A stretch of DNA of 64,000 nt from Akkermansiaceae bacterium (GCA_018402445.1 JAGYIT010000007.1:372001-436000), one strand, 5' to 3'. Positions 53,326-63,823 are shown, counted from the stretch's first letter. The notes: generated by a model from the sequence alone, not told the origin. Numbers and translations: made by a program.

Positions 53326-56148
53326 ATGGCCGCCACCTCCTCTTTCCTGCCCCGTCACATCGGTCCCACCGAATCCGAACAGAATGAGATGCTTGAAAAA
53401 GTGGGCCACGGCATGCTGGACGAGCTCATTTCCGAGGCCGTTCCCGGCGGCATCCGCATGGCCGGAGACATGGATCTGCCGCCCGCGCTTTCGGAAAACG
53501 ACGCGCTGGCATGGCTGCGGGCGTGGATGAGCCAGAACCGCGTGCTGAAAAGTTTCATCGGCCAAGGCTACCACGGCACGCTCACCCCCGCCGTGATTCA
53601 GCGGAATATCCTGGAAAATCCCGGTTGGTACACCGCCTACACGCCCTACCAGGCGGAGATCGCGCAGGGCCGCCTCGAGGCCTTGCTGAATTTCCAGACG
53701 ATGATCACCGATCTCACCGGCCTGGATGTTTCCAATGCCTCGCTGCTCGATGAGGGCACCGCCGCCGCCGAGGCAGTGACGCTCGCGCTTTCCGGGAAAC
53801 CGGGCGGGAAATTGCTTTTCGTATCGGATCGCTGCCATCCGCAGACCATCGATGTGGTGAAAACCCGCGCCGAACCGCTTGGGCTGGAGGTGATCGTCGG
53901 CGATTGGGAAAGTTTCGATCCCGCCTCCGCCGCAGGTCTTTTCGCCGTGATCGTGCAGTATCCCGACACGCGCGGGCGTATCGACGATTTCTCCACCTTC
54001 TTCACGAAATGCCACGAGGCCGGAGCGACGACGATCTGCGCCGCGGATCTCCTCGCGCTGACCTTGCTGAAATCGCCGGGCGAGTTCGGTGCGGACATTT
54101 GCGTAGGTTCCTCGCAGCGCTTCGGTGTGCCGCTCGGTTTCGGCGGGCCGCACGCGGGCTTCATGGCCTGCAAGGACGCGCTGAAACGCAAGATGCCCGG
54201 CCGCCTCATCGGCGTCTCCATCGACGCACAGGGCAAGCCCGCCTATCGCCTTTCCCTCCAGACCCGCGAGCAACACATCCGCCGCGACAAGGCCACCTCG
54301 AACATCTGCACCGCGCAGGTTCTGCTGGCCGTCATGGCCTCGATGTATGCCGTCTATCACGGCCCCGAAGGATTGAGAAGCATCGCGCGCGGCGTCCACT
54401 CGCAGACGCGGAGGCTCAGGAACGCACTCGTTTCGGGCGGACACAGGGTCGAGGATGGCGCGTTTTTCGACACTATCGTGGTAGCCACTGAAAAGGCCGT
54501 GCAGCTCGTGAACGAGGCACCGGAGCATGGTTTCAACCTCCGCCTGATCGACGCGGGTCACATCGGCATCTCGCTTGATGAAACGGCCGCCAGCAAGGAC
54601 GTATGGGCGATCTGCCGGCTCCTAGGAGTTCATACCGAAAGCGACGCGCCCGCGGGGCACGCCTGGGATTCCGGGTTCGACCGCACCTCGAAATTCCTCA
54701 CCGCCCCGGCCTTCAACTCCTTCCACTCCGAGACCGAAATGCTGCGCTACATCAAGCGACTTGAGACGAAAGACCTCGCGCTCAACGAGTCGATGATCGC
54801 TCTCGGCTCCTGCACGATGAAGCTCAACGCCACCTCGGAGATGATGCCGCTGAGCTGGCCGGAGGTCTCCTCCATCCATCCCTTCGCGCCGAAATCCCAG
54901 ACCACCGGCTACGTGGAAATGCTCACGCAGTTGGAAAACTGGCTCGCGGAGATCACCGGCTTCGCGGCCGTTTCCCTCCAGCCGAACGCCGGCTCGCAGG
55001 GTGAGTACGCGGGCCTGCTCGCCATCCGCCGCTACCACGAATCGCGTGGTGAAGGCCACCGCGACATCTGCCTCATCCCCGTTTCCGCCCACGGCACGAA
55101 CCCCGCCTCCGCCGTGATGTGCGGCATGAAGGTCATCGGCGTGAAATGCGATGCCAGCGGCAACATCGACATGGCCGACCTCATCGCCCGCACCGAGGAG
55201 CACCGCGCGAACCTATCCGCGCTGATGGTGACCTATCCGTCCACGCACGGTGTCTTCGAGGAAACGATCCGCGAGATCACCGCCATCATCCACGACGCGG
55301 GCGGCCAGGTTTACATGGACGGCGCAAACATGAACGCGCAGGTCGGCCTCACTTCGCCCGGCCTGATCGGCGCGGACGTTTGCCACCTCAACCTCCACAA
55401 GACCTTCTGCATCCCCCACGGCGGCGGCGGCCCGGGAGTGGGCCCCATCGGTGTTGCGGCACAGCTCGTCCCTTTCCTCCCCGGCCACTTTGCGCTGGAG
55501 GAGAAAAGCCACGCCGTCTGCTCCGCTCCCTACGGCAGCGCCTCAATCAACGTGATTTCATGGATGTATATCGCCATGATGGGAGCCGCCGGCCTGCGGA
55601 AAGCGACCGAGATCGCCATCCTTAATGCAAATTATATGGCGAAGCGTTTAGGTAATTTTTTCCCCATCCTCTACACCGGGAAAACGGGATTGGTCGCGCA
55701 CGAGTGCATCATCGACTGCCGCCCGCTCTCCGACGAATCCGGCATCACCGTCGAGGACATCGCGAAACGCCTCATGGACTACGGCTACCACGCGCCCACT
55801 ATGTCTTGGCCGGTCACTGGCACGCTCATGATCGAGCCCACCGAATCCGAATCCAAGTCCGAGCTCGACCGTTTCTGCGACGCGATGGTTTCCATACACG
55901 GCGAGATCATGGATGTCATCAGCGGGAAACTGGACGCGAAAGACAACCCGCTCAAGAACGCCCCGCACACCAGTGGAGTGCTCTGCGCCGATGAATGGCC
56001 GCACCCCTACACGCGCCAACAGGCCGCCTTCCCGCTGCCCTACCTCCGCACTCACAAGTTCTGGCCCACCGTCTCACGCATCGACAACGTCCACGGCGAC
56101 CGCAACCTCGTCTGCACCTGCGACTCGGTCGAGGCGTATGCGCGGTGA
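53326..56148 (+). CDS. gcvP: Glycine dehydrogenase (decarboxylating), glycine cleavage P protein
   Basis: 940 residues, the single-chain form (alpha and beta parts fused). Starts [20 protein letters not shown], with [40 protein letters not shown] and the PLP lysine in [23 protein letters not shown]. It decarboxylates glycine and passes the aminomethyl group to GcvH lipoate. The other cleavage genes (gcvT, gcvH) are not adjacent, so it is a stand-alone locus here. The C-terminal [19 protein letters not shown] is typical and full length. Confidence 0.97.
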   Translation: MAATSSFLPRHIGPTESEQNEMLEKVGHGMLDELISEAVPGGIRMAGDMDLPPALSENDALAWLRAWMSQNRVLKSFIGQGYHGTLTPAVIQRNILENPGWYTAYTPYQAEIAQGRLEALLNFQTMITDLTGLDVSNASLLDEGTAAAEAVTLALSGKPGGKLLFVSDRCHPQTIDVVKTRAEPLGLEVIVGDWESFDPASAAGLFAVIVQYPDTRGRIDDFSTFFTKCHEAGATTICAADLLALTLLKSPGEFGADICVGSSQRFGVPLGFGGPHAGFMACKDALKRKMPGRLIGVSIDAQGKPAYRLSLQTREQHIRRDKATSNICTAQVLLAVMASMYAVYHGPEGLRSIARGVHSQTRRLRNALVSGGHRVEDGAFFDTIVVATEKAVQLVNEAPEHGFNLRLIDAGHIGISLDETAASKDVWAICRLLGVHTESDAPAGHAWDSGFDRTSKFLTAPAFNSFHSETEMLRYIKRLETKDLALNESMIALGSCTMKLNATSEMMPLSWPEVSSIHPFAPKSQTTGYVEMLTQLENWLAEITGFAAVSLQPNAGSQGEYAGLLAIRRYHESRGEGHRDICLIPVSAHGTNPASAVMCGMKVIGVKCDASGNIDMADLIARTEEHRANLSALMVTYPSTHGVFEETIREITAIIHDAGGQVYMDGANMNAQVGLTSPGLIGADVCHLNLHKTFCIPHGGGGPGVGPIGVAAQLVPFLPGHFALEEKSHAVCSAPYGSASINVISWMYIAMMGAAGLRKATEIAILNANYMAKRLGNFFPILYTGKTGLVAHECIIDCRPLSDESGITVEDIAKRLMDYGYHAPTMSWPVTGTLMIEPTESESKSELDRFCDAMVSIHGEIMDVISGKLDAKDNPLKNAPHTSGVLCADEWPHPYTRQQAAFPLPYLRTHKFWPTVSRIDNVHGDRNLVCTCDSVEAYAR

Positions 56149-56343
56149 GAAGGACGGGCGATTGATGATTTTGGATGTTTGATTGCTTGAATAGAAAGAT
56201 CAATTGCCTTCATCAGCCGTCTTTGTGCTGCTGGTGAAAATCGCGATCAGATCGTCGCATTCGGCGAGTGCCGTGATCGCCCAATCGCTTGCGGGCGAAG
56301 ACCTTGAGCCAGACCATCGTTTCGATAAATCTCCATTAAAAAC

Positions 56344-56357
56344 TGTTCAAAAGAACA
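56344..56357. promoter_or_regulatory. SOS (LexA) box
   Basis: TGTTC-AAAA-GAACA, a perfect palindrome 46 bases ahead of the Y-family polymerase start. It matches the verrucomicrobial LexA motif reported as TGTTC-N4-GAACA, so DNA damage should induce the gene. Confidence 0.85.
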
Positions 56358-56361
56358 TTTT

Positions 56362-56375
56362 GTAGGTTGACCTAC
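56362..56375. promoter_or_regulatory. Second palindrome GTAGGT-TG-ACCTAC next to the SOS box
   Basis: Perfect 6-base arms, 2-base centre, 4 bases downstream of the LexA palindrome and 28 bases ahead of the polymerase start codon. It could be another operator or part of the leader. Confidence 0.45.
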
Positions 56376-56403
56376 CGGGTTTCCGCGTGCATCGCTCATC
56401 GCC

Positions 56404-57657
56404 GTGCCGAAGCCTCTCACCGCCCTGTTTGTCGATTGCGATTCGTATTTTGCGTCGGTGGAGCAGCACCTAGATCCGGCGCTGCGGGGCAGGCCGGTGG
56501 GGGTGGCTCCGGTGATGGCGGAGAGTTCCTGCTGCATCGCGGCGAGCTACGAGGCGAAGGCGTTCGGGGTGAAAACTGGCACCCGGATCAGCGACGCGCG
56601 GGTGATGTGCCCGGGCATCGCCATCGTGGAATCGAAGCCCCCCGAATACATCCGCTACCATCACCGCATCATCGAGGCGGTGGAGGACTGCATCCATGTT
56701 GAGGCGGTTCTCAGCATCGACGAGATGTGGGCGTGGTTGCCCTACAATCTCCGCGAAGCCGCGACCGTCGAGGGTATCGGTCGGCGGATCAAGGAAACCG
56801 TGGCGCGTGATGTTTCGCCGTTCATCAAGGTCAGTGTGGGAGCCGGGCCGAACCGCTTTCTCGCCAAGACCGCGAGCAAGATGAAGAAGCCGGACGGGCT
56901 GTTCATCATCGAGGATGGAGACCTTCCGCAGGTTCTCCATACGCTCAAGCTCCGCGATCTGAACGGCATCGCTCGCAGTATGGAAACGCGCCTGCACGCG
57001 GCCGGTGTCCATACGGTCGCGGAGCTTTGCGCGGCGTCCAAGCCGGTGCTGCGCCGCGTGTGGGGCGGGGTGTTGGGGGATCGGCTCTGGTATCTGCTGC
57101 GGGGGGAGGAAATTCCGGATTTAGTTTCCGCGCGCAAGTCCATCGGCCACAGCCACGTGCTGCCACCCGAAAGCCGCCATCCCGACAAGGCCTGGCCGAT
57201 CCTCTGCAAGCTGCTGCACAAGGCCTGCGAGCGTCTCCGCTCCCACGGACTCCTCGCCGGCTCACTCACGATGAATCTCGCCTTCCTGCGCTCCGACCCC
57301 TGGGCCGCCGAGGTGCGCGCGGCGGAGACCGATTCCACCCTCGCCCTCATGCGCATGCTTGATCGGCTTTGGCGTGAGCGCCCCGATCCGGGCAAGCCGT
57401 TGCTTCAGGTGGGCGTCGTGCTCTCGCGGCTCTGCGAGCAGGCGAACCACACGCCTTCCCTTTTCCAAACGGTGGCCGACACCATGGCCTCCTTCGACAC
57501 GGAGAAACAGAAGCGCCTGGACGAAACAATCGACAAGCTCCGCGCCCGCTATGGCCGCAAGGTAGTCTATTTCGGGGGCATCCAGGAAAGCCGCGAGGCC
57601 GCGCCGATGAGGATCAGCTTCAACCATATCCCGGATGTGGGGGTGGAGAGGGATTGA
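56404..57657 (+). CDS. Y-family (translesion) DNA polymerase, DinB/UmuC-like
   Basis: 417 residues from GTG 56404. The catalytic palm is intact: metal ligands in FVDCDSYFASVEQ and SIDEMWAWLP, and the fingers region CCIAASYEAKAFGVKTGTR. The VSVGAGPNRFLAKTASKMKKPDGL segment and helix-hairpin-helix part (LRDLNGIARSMETRLHAAGV) are typical, then the little-finger domain from RKSIGHSHVLPPES. SOS box upstream shows damage-inducible control. It stands alone, without imuA or dnaE2 next to it. A Pol IV or ImuB-related role is likely; the intact SIDE motif argues for an active enzyme. Confidence 0.9.
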   Translation: MPKPLTALFVDCDSYFASVEQHLDPALRGRPVGVAPVMAESSCCIAASYEAKAFGVKTGTRISDARVMCPGIAIVESKPPEYIRYHHRIIEAVEDCIHVEAVLSIDEMWAWLPYNLREAATVEGIGRRIKETVARDVSPFIKVSVGAGPNRFLAKTASKMKKPDGLFIIEDGDLPQVLHTLKLRDLNGIARSMETRLHAAGVHTVAELCAASKPVLRRVWGGVLGDRLWYLLRGEEIPDLVSARKSIGHSHVLPPESRHPDKAWPILCKLLHKACERLRSHGLLAGSLTMNLAFLRSDPWAAEVRAAETDSTLALMRMLDRLWRERPDPGKPLLQVGVVLSRLCEQANHTPSLFQTVADTMASFDTEKQKRLDETIDKLRARYGRKVVYFGGIQESREAAPMRISFNHIPDVGVERD

Positions 57658-57666
57658 GGGGGCTTT

Positions 57667-57785
57667 CGCATGGAGGGGCGGATCGGAATTCGCCGATGGC
57701 CGTGGGAAACCGATGCGGTGTGCGTCCGTTCATCTCATCGTCGCTTCATGGGCTGGGGCGGACTTCTGATTCGCCCCTCCATGCG
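57667..57785. mobile_element. Small inverted-repeat element (119 bp) overlapping the glnS 3' end
   Basis: CGCATGGAGGGGCG (57667-57680) and its exact complement CGCCCCTCCATGCG (57772-57785) bracket the element; the match extends inwards imperfectly (GATCGGAA against AATCAGAA). The glnS stop at 57746 lies inside. The sequence is unrelated to the 48759 element. Confidence 0.65.
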
Positions 57786-59518
57786 TTGCGCGGCCTGGCT
57801 TTTACGCGTATGCCGAGGCGGGGAGACACCGCTGCCGGAGGAAACGAGTGGCTATTTTCCTTTCCCCAGGAATCTTTCAGCGCGACGGTGCGGTTGAAGA
57901 CGGCTTTCGCGCCGGGGATGTGGTCTTTGGAATCGGTGATGAAGTAGCCGTTGCGCTCGAATTGGCACGAGTAGCCGGGGGCTACGTGGGCGATCGAAGC
58001 TTCGATTTTCGCGGTGACGGTTTTCACGGAATCGGGATTGAGCACGGAGAGAAAGCCGCCTTCCGCGGCATCGGGATCCTCGACGGTGAAGAGGCGGTCG
58101 TAGAGGCGCACTTCCGCGTCGGCGGCGGTGGCGGCATCGACCCAATGGATGGCGGCCTTGCAGACGACGCCTTCGGGAGAATCTTTTCCGGTCGTATCTG
58201 GTAGAAGTTTCACGCGAACTTGGATGATCTCCCCGGCTGCGTTTTTCTCGAAGCCGGCGCATTGGATGATGGGGCCGCCGCGGAGGCGCACGTATCTTTC
58301 CGGGGCGAGGCGGAAATACTTTTTCTCGGGGATTTCCTGGAAGTCCTCGCGCTCGATGAAGATTTCCGGGGAAAAGGAAACCTCGCGTTCGCCGAAGGAT
58401 TCGTCCTGTGGGTGGTTGGAAATTACGAGGTTTGTAGTAGGTTCGTCCGCGAAGTTTTCGATGATGACTTTCAACGGATCGAGCACGGCCATGCGGCGGG
58501 GGGCGGTGGCGTTGAGGTGGTCGCGGATGTCATGTTCAAGCAGGGCGACATCGGTGGTGCCGTTGTATTTCGTGATGCCGATGCGTTTGCAGAAATGAAC
58601 GATGGCTTCGGGTGGGTAGCCGCGGCGGCGGATGCCGGAGAGGGTGGGCAGGCGCGGATCGTCCCAGCCGGAGACATGGCCTTCCGTGACGAGCTGGAGC
58701 AGCTTGCGCTTGCTCATGATCGTGTAGGTGAGGCTGAGCCGCGCGAACTCGATCTGCCGCGGTTTGGATGGCACCGGGCAGTTTTCGATGAACCAGTCGT
58801 AGAGCGGGCGGTGGTTCTCGAACTCCAGGGTGCAGAGCGAGTGGGTGATGTGCTCCAGCGCGTCCTCCAGCGGATGCGCGAAATCGTACATCGGGTAGAT
58901 GCACCATGCGTCGCCGGTGTTGTGGTGGTGGGCGTGCATGATGCGGTAGAGAACCGGGTCGCGCATGTTCATGTTCGACGAGGTCAGGCCGATCTTCGCA
59001 CGGAGGACGGCCTCGCCCTCCTTGAATTTTCCGGCGCGCATCGCCGTGAACAATTCCAGATTCTCCTCAATGCTGCGTTCGCGGAATTTCGACGGGGTGC
59101 CGGGCGTCTGGACGTTGCCGCGATGCAGCTTGATTTCCTCGGGGCTTTCCTCATCGACGTAAGCGAGGCCGTTTTTGATGAGGTGGACGGCGCAATCGTA
59201 GAAGAAACCGAAGTAATCGCTGGCGAAATAGAGATCCGTGCCCCAATCGAAGCCCAGCCATTTCACGTCGGCTTTGATCGATTCCACGTATTCGGTTTCC
59301 TCCTTTTCGGGATTCGTATCGTCGAAGCGGAGGTGGCACTTCGCGCCGGGATGTTCCTGCGCGATGCCGAAGTTCAGGCAGATCGATTTCGCGTGGCCGA
59401 GGTGGAGATAGCCGTTCGGCTCGGGCGGGAAACGGGTGATCGTGGTGGAGTGTTTCCCTGAGGAAAGGTCGTCGGCGATGATGTCGCGGATGAAATCGGA
59501 TTTCGGGGTGTCTGACAT
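57746..59518 (-). CDS. glnS: Glutaminyl-tRNA synthetase
   Basis: 590 residues. Class I synthetase: HIGH motif in PEPNGYLHLGHAKS, FDDTNPEKEETEYV, and KMSKS-type TIMSKRKLLQLV. The C-terminal anticodon-binding beta-barrels run to VFNRTVALKDSWGK, where homologues normally end. About 34 further residues (ENSHSFPPAAVSPRLG and on to RGESEVRPSP) follow, the last part encoded by the inverted-repeat element; they are probably not functional. Direct charging of tRNA-Gln instead of the GatCAB route. Confidence 0.93.
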   Translation of the reverse strand: MSDTPKSDFIRDIIADDLSSGKHSTTITRFPPEPNGYLHLGHAKSICLNFGIAQEHPGAKCHLRFDDTNPEKEETEYVESIKADVKWLGFDWGTDLYFASDYFGFFYDCAVHLIKNGLAYVDEESPEEIKLHRGNVQTPGTPSKFRERSIEENLELFTAMRAGKFKEGEAVLRAKIGLTSSNMNMRDPVLYRIMHAHHHNTGDAWCIYPMYDFAHPLEDALEHITHSLCTLEFENHRPLYDWFIENCPVPSKPRQIEFARLSLTYTIMSKRKLLQLVTEGHVSGWDDPRLPTLSGIRRRGYPPEAIVHFCKRIGITKYNGTTDVALLEHDIRDHLNATAPRRMAVLDPLKVIIENFADEPTTNLVISNHPQDESFGEREVSFSPEIFIEREDFQEIPEKKYFRLAPERYVRLRGGPIIQCAGFEKNAAGEIIQVRVKLLPDTTGKDSPEGVVCKAAIHWVDAATAADAEVRLYDRLFTVEDPDAAEGGFLSVLNPDSVKTVTAKIEASIAHVAPGYSCQFERNGYFITDSKDHIPGAKAVFNRTVALKDSWGKENSHSFPPAAVSPRLGIRVKARPRNAWRGESEVRPSP

Positions 59519-59529
59519 GTTGGGAAGAT

Positions 59530-59620
59530 TTTCTAACCGCTAATGAACGCAAATTCACGCGAATGGAAGAGGAAATGGAAATTTGAACCGCCAAGGCACG
59601 AATGAAAGATGCGCCGGGTG
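59530..59620 (-). repeat. Intergenic dispersed repeat words upstream of glnS
   Basis: CTAACCGCTAATGAACGCAA, TTCACGCGAATGG and GAACCGCCAAGGCACGAATG are typical dispersed intergenic words found near genes in such genomes. They resemble the ACCGCAAAGGCGCAGAGG block at 15218. No gene here. Confidence 0.35.
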
Positions 59621-59671
59621 GGATTGCCCGTTGCACCGAGGGGCTTATGGTGGCCGGGTTACCGCAGGCGG

Positions 59672-60334
59672 CTATCGTTCCTTGGCCTCGGGTCGAGGAA
59701 GTTCGTCGGAGATGATGTTCGCGTGCAGGCGGGTTCCAGCCTTGGAGATGATGATGAGGCTGCGTTTGTCTGGGAAGACGGGGAGGAACGCGGAATAGAA
59801 GGGTTTCCACTGGCCGTCTTTGAGAAAAGCGATGGTGGAGGGCGCACCTGTGTCGGGAGTGGAGGCGATTTTCACCATAGCATGGGCACCAGGCTTGATC
59901 TGGAGAGGTTTTTTTTGCCCGCCGATACGGATGGCGATGTTTTCCATGGAGGTGTTGATGACGATCCATTCGTCATGGCGGGCGCTGCGGAAGGGGTCGG
60001 CGATGGCGAGGAAGTTGGGTTTTTCCGCGATCATCCAACCGAGGAGGAGGTGGGAATCGCCGGCGGGGAGGGTTACTTTTTGTGGGGAACTGTCTTCGGG
60101 GATGCCTTTTTCGTCGAGGTCTCCGGAAAAAACGGGGAAGGGTTGGAGGCGGTTCACGCGGAGGGGGAGTGAGGGCTGGACGCTGGAGAAAACGAGTGGG
60201 ACTGCATGTTCGCCATCGGCGACCCAGAGTTTGGGGAATTCGCCTCCGCCGAGGGAAAGGGTTCGTATTTCGATTTTTTCGCTTTGCGCGAATGCTGGGT
60301 GCAGGAGGGCGAAGGATAAGAGGATGGTTCTCAT
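59672..60334 (-). CDS. Exported protein of unknown function
   Basis: 220 residues with a short signal peptide (MRTILLSFALLHPAFAQ). The mature protein looks beta-rich (KIEIRTLSLGGGEFPKLWVA, HAVPLVFSSVQPSLPLRV, AGDSHLLLGWMIAE) with no recognised family. It starts 27 bases after the Verru_Chthon cassette gene on the same strand and so is likely co-transcribed with it. Confidence 0.7.
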   Translation of the reverse strand: MRTILLSFALLHPAFAQSEKIEIRTLSLGGGEFPKLWVADGEHAVPLVFSSVQPSLPLRVNRLQPFPVFSGDLDEKGIPEDSSPQKVTLPAGDSHLLLGWMIAEKPNFLAIADPFRSARHDEWIVINTSMENIAIRIGGQKKPLQIKPGAHAMVKIASTPDTGAPSTIAFLKDGQWKPFYSAFLPVFPDKRSLIIISKAGTRLHANIISDELPRPEAKER

Positions 60335-60361
60335 GAGGGGGATTGCGGCTGGGAGTGGCGA

Positions 60362-63300
60362 TCAGACTTCATCAGGGTGCATCCAGCGGAAAGAGATGAT
60401 GTGGAACTGTCTGCCGAAAGGGTTGGAGGGCTGGGCGAGTTCCTCCAGAGGAGGCTTTGCCGCGGTGTCTGGGGTGAGGGGATCAGGGTAGCGCTGGACA
60501 ACGGCTTCGCACCATGCTTTGGCTCTGATGTTGGTGCCGTCGCGGGATTCGCCGTAGGCGCGGATGGTGAAGGTGTCGGATCTTACGGTCATGTAAGGGG
60601 CAAGTGCCTGGAGGACATCGCCCTGGAGGAGCTGGCCGGGGAAGCCGGTGCCTTGGGTGGCTCCGTCAGGGAGGTTGGAGAATTTTCTGCCTGTGGCGGC
60701 TTTGAGGGTGAAGTCGGGGTCCGGGGTCTTGTTGACGGTGGCGTCAAGGGCTGCCTGAAGTGTGCCGGATTTCCCGGTATCGCCGTATTCAAGGCGGCGG
60801 TTGACGAAGTCCGCCATGGTGAGGAAGGGGCCGCGTTTTTTGATTTCCTTGACGATTTCGGTGGCGATTTCACGCACTTCTTCCTGTTCGAGTTCGCGGA
60901 AGCCGGTCCAGAAATTCTCGTCGTAGGAGGAGGTGCTCATGCCTTCGCCGAAGCTAGAGGCGACGCGCGGAAAGCGGATTTTGGATGTGCTCTCGAAGCC
61001 TGCGAGGGCACCGTCGGCGTTGATTTTCCCGAAGGGAAGCCCGGAGGTGCCGGAAAGGAAAGCTTCCCATGCGTCGATGGAGGTGGAGTTGACGTTGAAG
61101 GAGCCGTCCACAAGGAGGTGGCCGGCGTTATGGAAGAAGGAGCCGGTGGTCGCGTTTCCGGGTGCGCGGAGGGTGGCGGCGTTGAAGCCGGATCCGGCGG
61201 GGATGTAGGGGATATGGCGGGGGTTGGGGAGCGGGATGGTTTGGGCGAGGAGGGCCGGGTAGTCCGCAGGAACATCGCCGCCGCCGAAGTTGTCATTTTC
61301 CTGGGGGAGGGTGGTGAAGGTGTAGGAGTCCCAGAGGACTTCGTTGGTGATGTAAGAGGCATCGTAAAGGTTGAAAGAGCCGGGGATATTGAAGCCTGCC
61401 TGGTTATCGGCACTGAAGGTGTCGGTGATGCCCGCCTTCCAGTCGGTGAGGGGGATGCGGGGGTTGGCGTAGGAGTTGCCGATGATGTAGGAGGGTTCGT
61501 AGCTGAAGCGGCCGGCGGCGGCGTGCTGGAGCTGGCCCAGGGAGACAAGGTCACGGCGGGGGACGTCGAAGAGGATGACGCGGTTCGGATCGGCGGCGGT
61601 GCGGCCGCTGCCGAGATAAGTGTATCCTCGCGGGGCGCAGGAGAGATCGGTCTGGATGTTTTTTTCCTGGGCGACGCCCTCGAAGTCCATGGAGTGGGTT
61701 GCGATGACCTTGAGGCCGAGGGGTGAGTCCCAGCGGGGGTTGTTCCATTGGGCGCGGATGTTGGAGTCGATGAGGGGGCGGAGAGGAGATTCGGCTTCCC
61801 GGATGGTGCGTAGGGAGAACGCGAAGGAGGCCATGCTGTTGCGGTTGAGTTCGCCGCGGGGGACGGTCTTGCGGATGATTTTCCCGGGGCGGTCGGCGGG
61901 AGCACCGCCAAGGCCGGGTTGCGGGGAAGAGCTTTCGACCTTGGTGGCGTCGATCGATCCGCCGCCGGCGTTGATTTTGTCCCATGCGAAAGGCGTGAAC
62001 ATTACTTGGCTGACTTCGTCGTTCCCTCTTTTGTGGTCGCAGCCGATGAGGAACGTTGGCCTGGGGGAGAAAAATTCGGTGGTGAAAGAGACGCTCGGGG
62101 GGAGATCCGACTTGAGGGTATGGGTGACTTTGACGCTTTCGGCGACCAGGTTCTGGACGGCGTTGCTGTAGAGGCGATCGTCGGTGTCATTGCCTAAGGT
62201 CGTGTTGCGGGCAAAGCCCAGAAGCTGGCTTTTTCCGGGGGGGATGACGGCCTGACCGGGGGCGTGGACTTCGAGTTTGGCGTGGATGGTGTTGACACGT
62301 TTGAGGTAGCCATCGACGGTCACGGCGATCATGGGGAAGTTCATGAGGCGTGCGCCGGTGCCAGGGTCGTTGAATACGTTGAGGGCGATGTTGTAGGGAT
62401 TGTAATGCGAGCTCCAGAGCTGGGCGTTGGTGATGAGCTTGGGCTTCACGGTGCCGCTGGAGGGGATGTATTCGAGCCAGCAGTTTTGTTGGAGGTGGGC
62501 GAGAACCGGTGAGATCGGGTTGTTGATGTATGCGCCGCCCGCGAAGACGTGGGGTTGCCCGTAGGGTCTGGCGCTGCCATCAAAGAGTTGGTGGGGAGCC
62601 TTGTTGACCCGACTGGTATCGAAGAGATAGGGATTTTTGCTGAATGTTTGGATCTGCAGGGTTGGCGAGCTGCCGATGGTCTTGATGTGTTTTTTGAGGT
62701 TGTAGTAATCCCGGAGGATGGCCCAGTGGATGTAGCCGTTCGATTTCAGTTCTGCGGAGGCGTCGAGTTTTTCCCGGGAGATAAGGAGGTATTCCGGGGT
62801 GTTTCCGGTGGGGAAAACGCTGGCGAAAACCGCGGGGTTCTCGAAGGCGATGGTGAGGTCTTTTTTGAGTCCGCCATTGCGGGTGTCGGAGAGGACACCC
62901 AGTGAACGGGTGGTGTAGCTGAAAAATTTTCTCTCCGTGGTGGCCTTTGTCAGTCCGAGGAAACAAAGATCGCCGAGGGAGCCGATGCGCTGGATTTGCT
63001 GGGGAGTGGCGCTGAAGGTTTCCATTTCCCTGAGAATCGCCGGGTTGTAGGATGCGGCGAGGACGCCGCCGGAGGGGTGGGTGGGATGGTTGTTAGTGAT
63101 GTTGGGGTGGGAGGCGCGGAGCTGGGCTCTCATGCCATTGTCATCGACGAACCATGCGTAAGCTCCGGTGGTTTTCCCGGCTCCGTTCCTGACCGACACG
63201 CGGCCGGCCTTTATTTCCAATCCTCCGGTGAATGCGGGGAGATCGAGGCTGCCCGCGCCGATGAGGGTCACGGGATCCGCCAGAGTGCCGTCGATGAGGC

Positions 63301-63691
63301 CACCATTGAGGCCGGATAGCAACCAGACGACATCCTTGTCGGAGGGTTGGAGTTTGGTTTTGCCATCGGAGTGGGAGACCCCGACCCACCATGACTGCGG
63401 GGTGTTCGGGGAAACGGAGGTGCCCATGCGGGTGTCGCGCGCAAGGGTTTCCGCGCGGGCGGTGGCGCGGGCGTCGGGGCCGAGGTGCTTCTGGAGTTCG
63501 CCGAGGGCGATGATCATGGCGATACGGGCGTTGGCATGGGCGATTTGCTCGTGGTTGCCGATGGAGGCGTGGCGGAGAGACACGCTGGCAAGCGACATGA
63601 TGCCGACGGCGAGGATGGTGAGCAGAACCATCAGGGAGAGAGTGATGACAAGCGCGAAGCCAGGGCATCTACAGCGAATTGGGTTTTTCAT
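60362..63691 (-). CDS. Verru_Chthon cassette protein A
   Basis: 1109 residues. The N-terminus CPGFALVITLSLMVLLTILAVGIMSLASVSLR is a type IV pilin-like signal/hydrophobic helix, and the region after it (ARIAMIIALGELQKHLGPDARATARAE) matches the Verru_Chthon_A family, a large pseudopilin-like protein known only from Verrucomicrobia. The family is usually encoded in a cassette with proteins B, C and D; B-D are not in the window. Function unknown, possibly pilus-like envelope structure. A partner exported protein follows downstream. Confidence 0.85.
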   Translation of the reverse strand: MKNPIRCRCPGFALVITLSLMVLLTILAVGIMSLASVSLRHASIGNHEQIAHANARIAMIIALGELQKHLGPDARATARAETLARDTRMGTSVSPNTPQSWWVGVSHSDGKTKLQPSDKDVVWLLSGLNGGLIDGTLADPVTLIGAGSLDLPAFTGGLEIKAGRVSVRNGAGKTTGAYAWFVDDNGMRAQLRASHPNITNNHPTHPSGGVLAASYNPAILREMETFSATPQQIQRIGSLGDLCFLGLTKATTERKFFSYTTRSLGVLSDTRNGGLKKDLTIAFENPAVFASVFPTGNTPEYLLISREKLDASAELKSNGYIHWAILRDYYNLKKHIKTIGSSPTLQIQTFSKNPYLFDTSRVNKAPHQLFDGSARPYGQPHVFAGGAYINNPISPVLAHLQQNCWLEYIPSSGTVKPKLITNAQLWSSHYNPYNIALNVFNDPGTGARLMNFPMIAVTVDGYLKRVNTIHAKLEVHAPGQAVIPPGKSQLLGFARNTTLGNDTDDRLYSNAVQNLVAESVKVTHTLKSDLPPSVSFTTEFFSPRPTFLIGCDHKRGNDEVSQVMFTPFAWDKINAGGGSIDATKVESSSPQPGLGGAPADRPGKIIRKTVPRGELNRNSMASFAFSLRTIREAESPLRPLIDSNIRAQWNNPRWDSPLGLKVIATHSMDFEGVAQEKNIQTDLSCAPRGYTYLGSGRTAADPNRVILFDVPRRDLVSLGQLQHAAAGRFSYEPSYIIGNSYANPRIPLTDWKAGITDTFSADNQAGFNIPGSFNLYDASYITNEVLWDSYTFTTLPQENDNFGGGDVPADYPALLAQTIPLPNPRHIPYIPAGSGFNAATLRAPGNATTGSFFHNAGHLLVDGSFNVNSTSIDAWEAFLSGTSGLPFGKINADGALAGFESTSKIRFPRVASSFGEGMSTSSYDENFWTGFRELEQEEVREIATEIVKEIKKRGPFLTMADFVNRRLEYGDTGKSGTLQAALDATVNKTPDPDFTLKAATGRKFSNLPDGATQGTGFPGQLLQGDVLQALAPYMTVRSDTFTIRAYGESRDGTNIRAKAWCEAVVQRYPDPLTPDTAAKPPLEELAQPSNPFGRQFHIISFRWMHPDEV

Positions 63692-63823
63692 CTTTTTGGA
63701 TTTCCCGTGAGAAATTGAATGTTTAGTGTATAGCCTTGCTACATCGCAATGCTATCAGTAAACAAGTATTTTAGGATAGCAACGATCAGTCGGTCACTTG
63801 CCAGCAACTCATTGAGCAACCCC

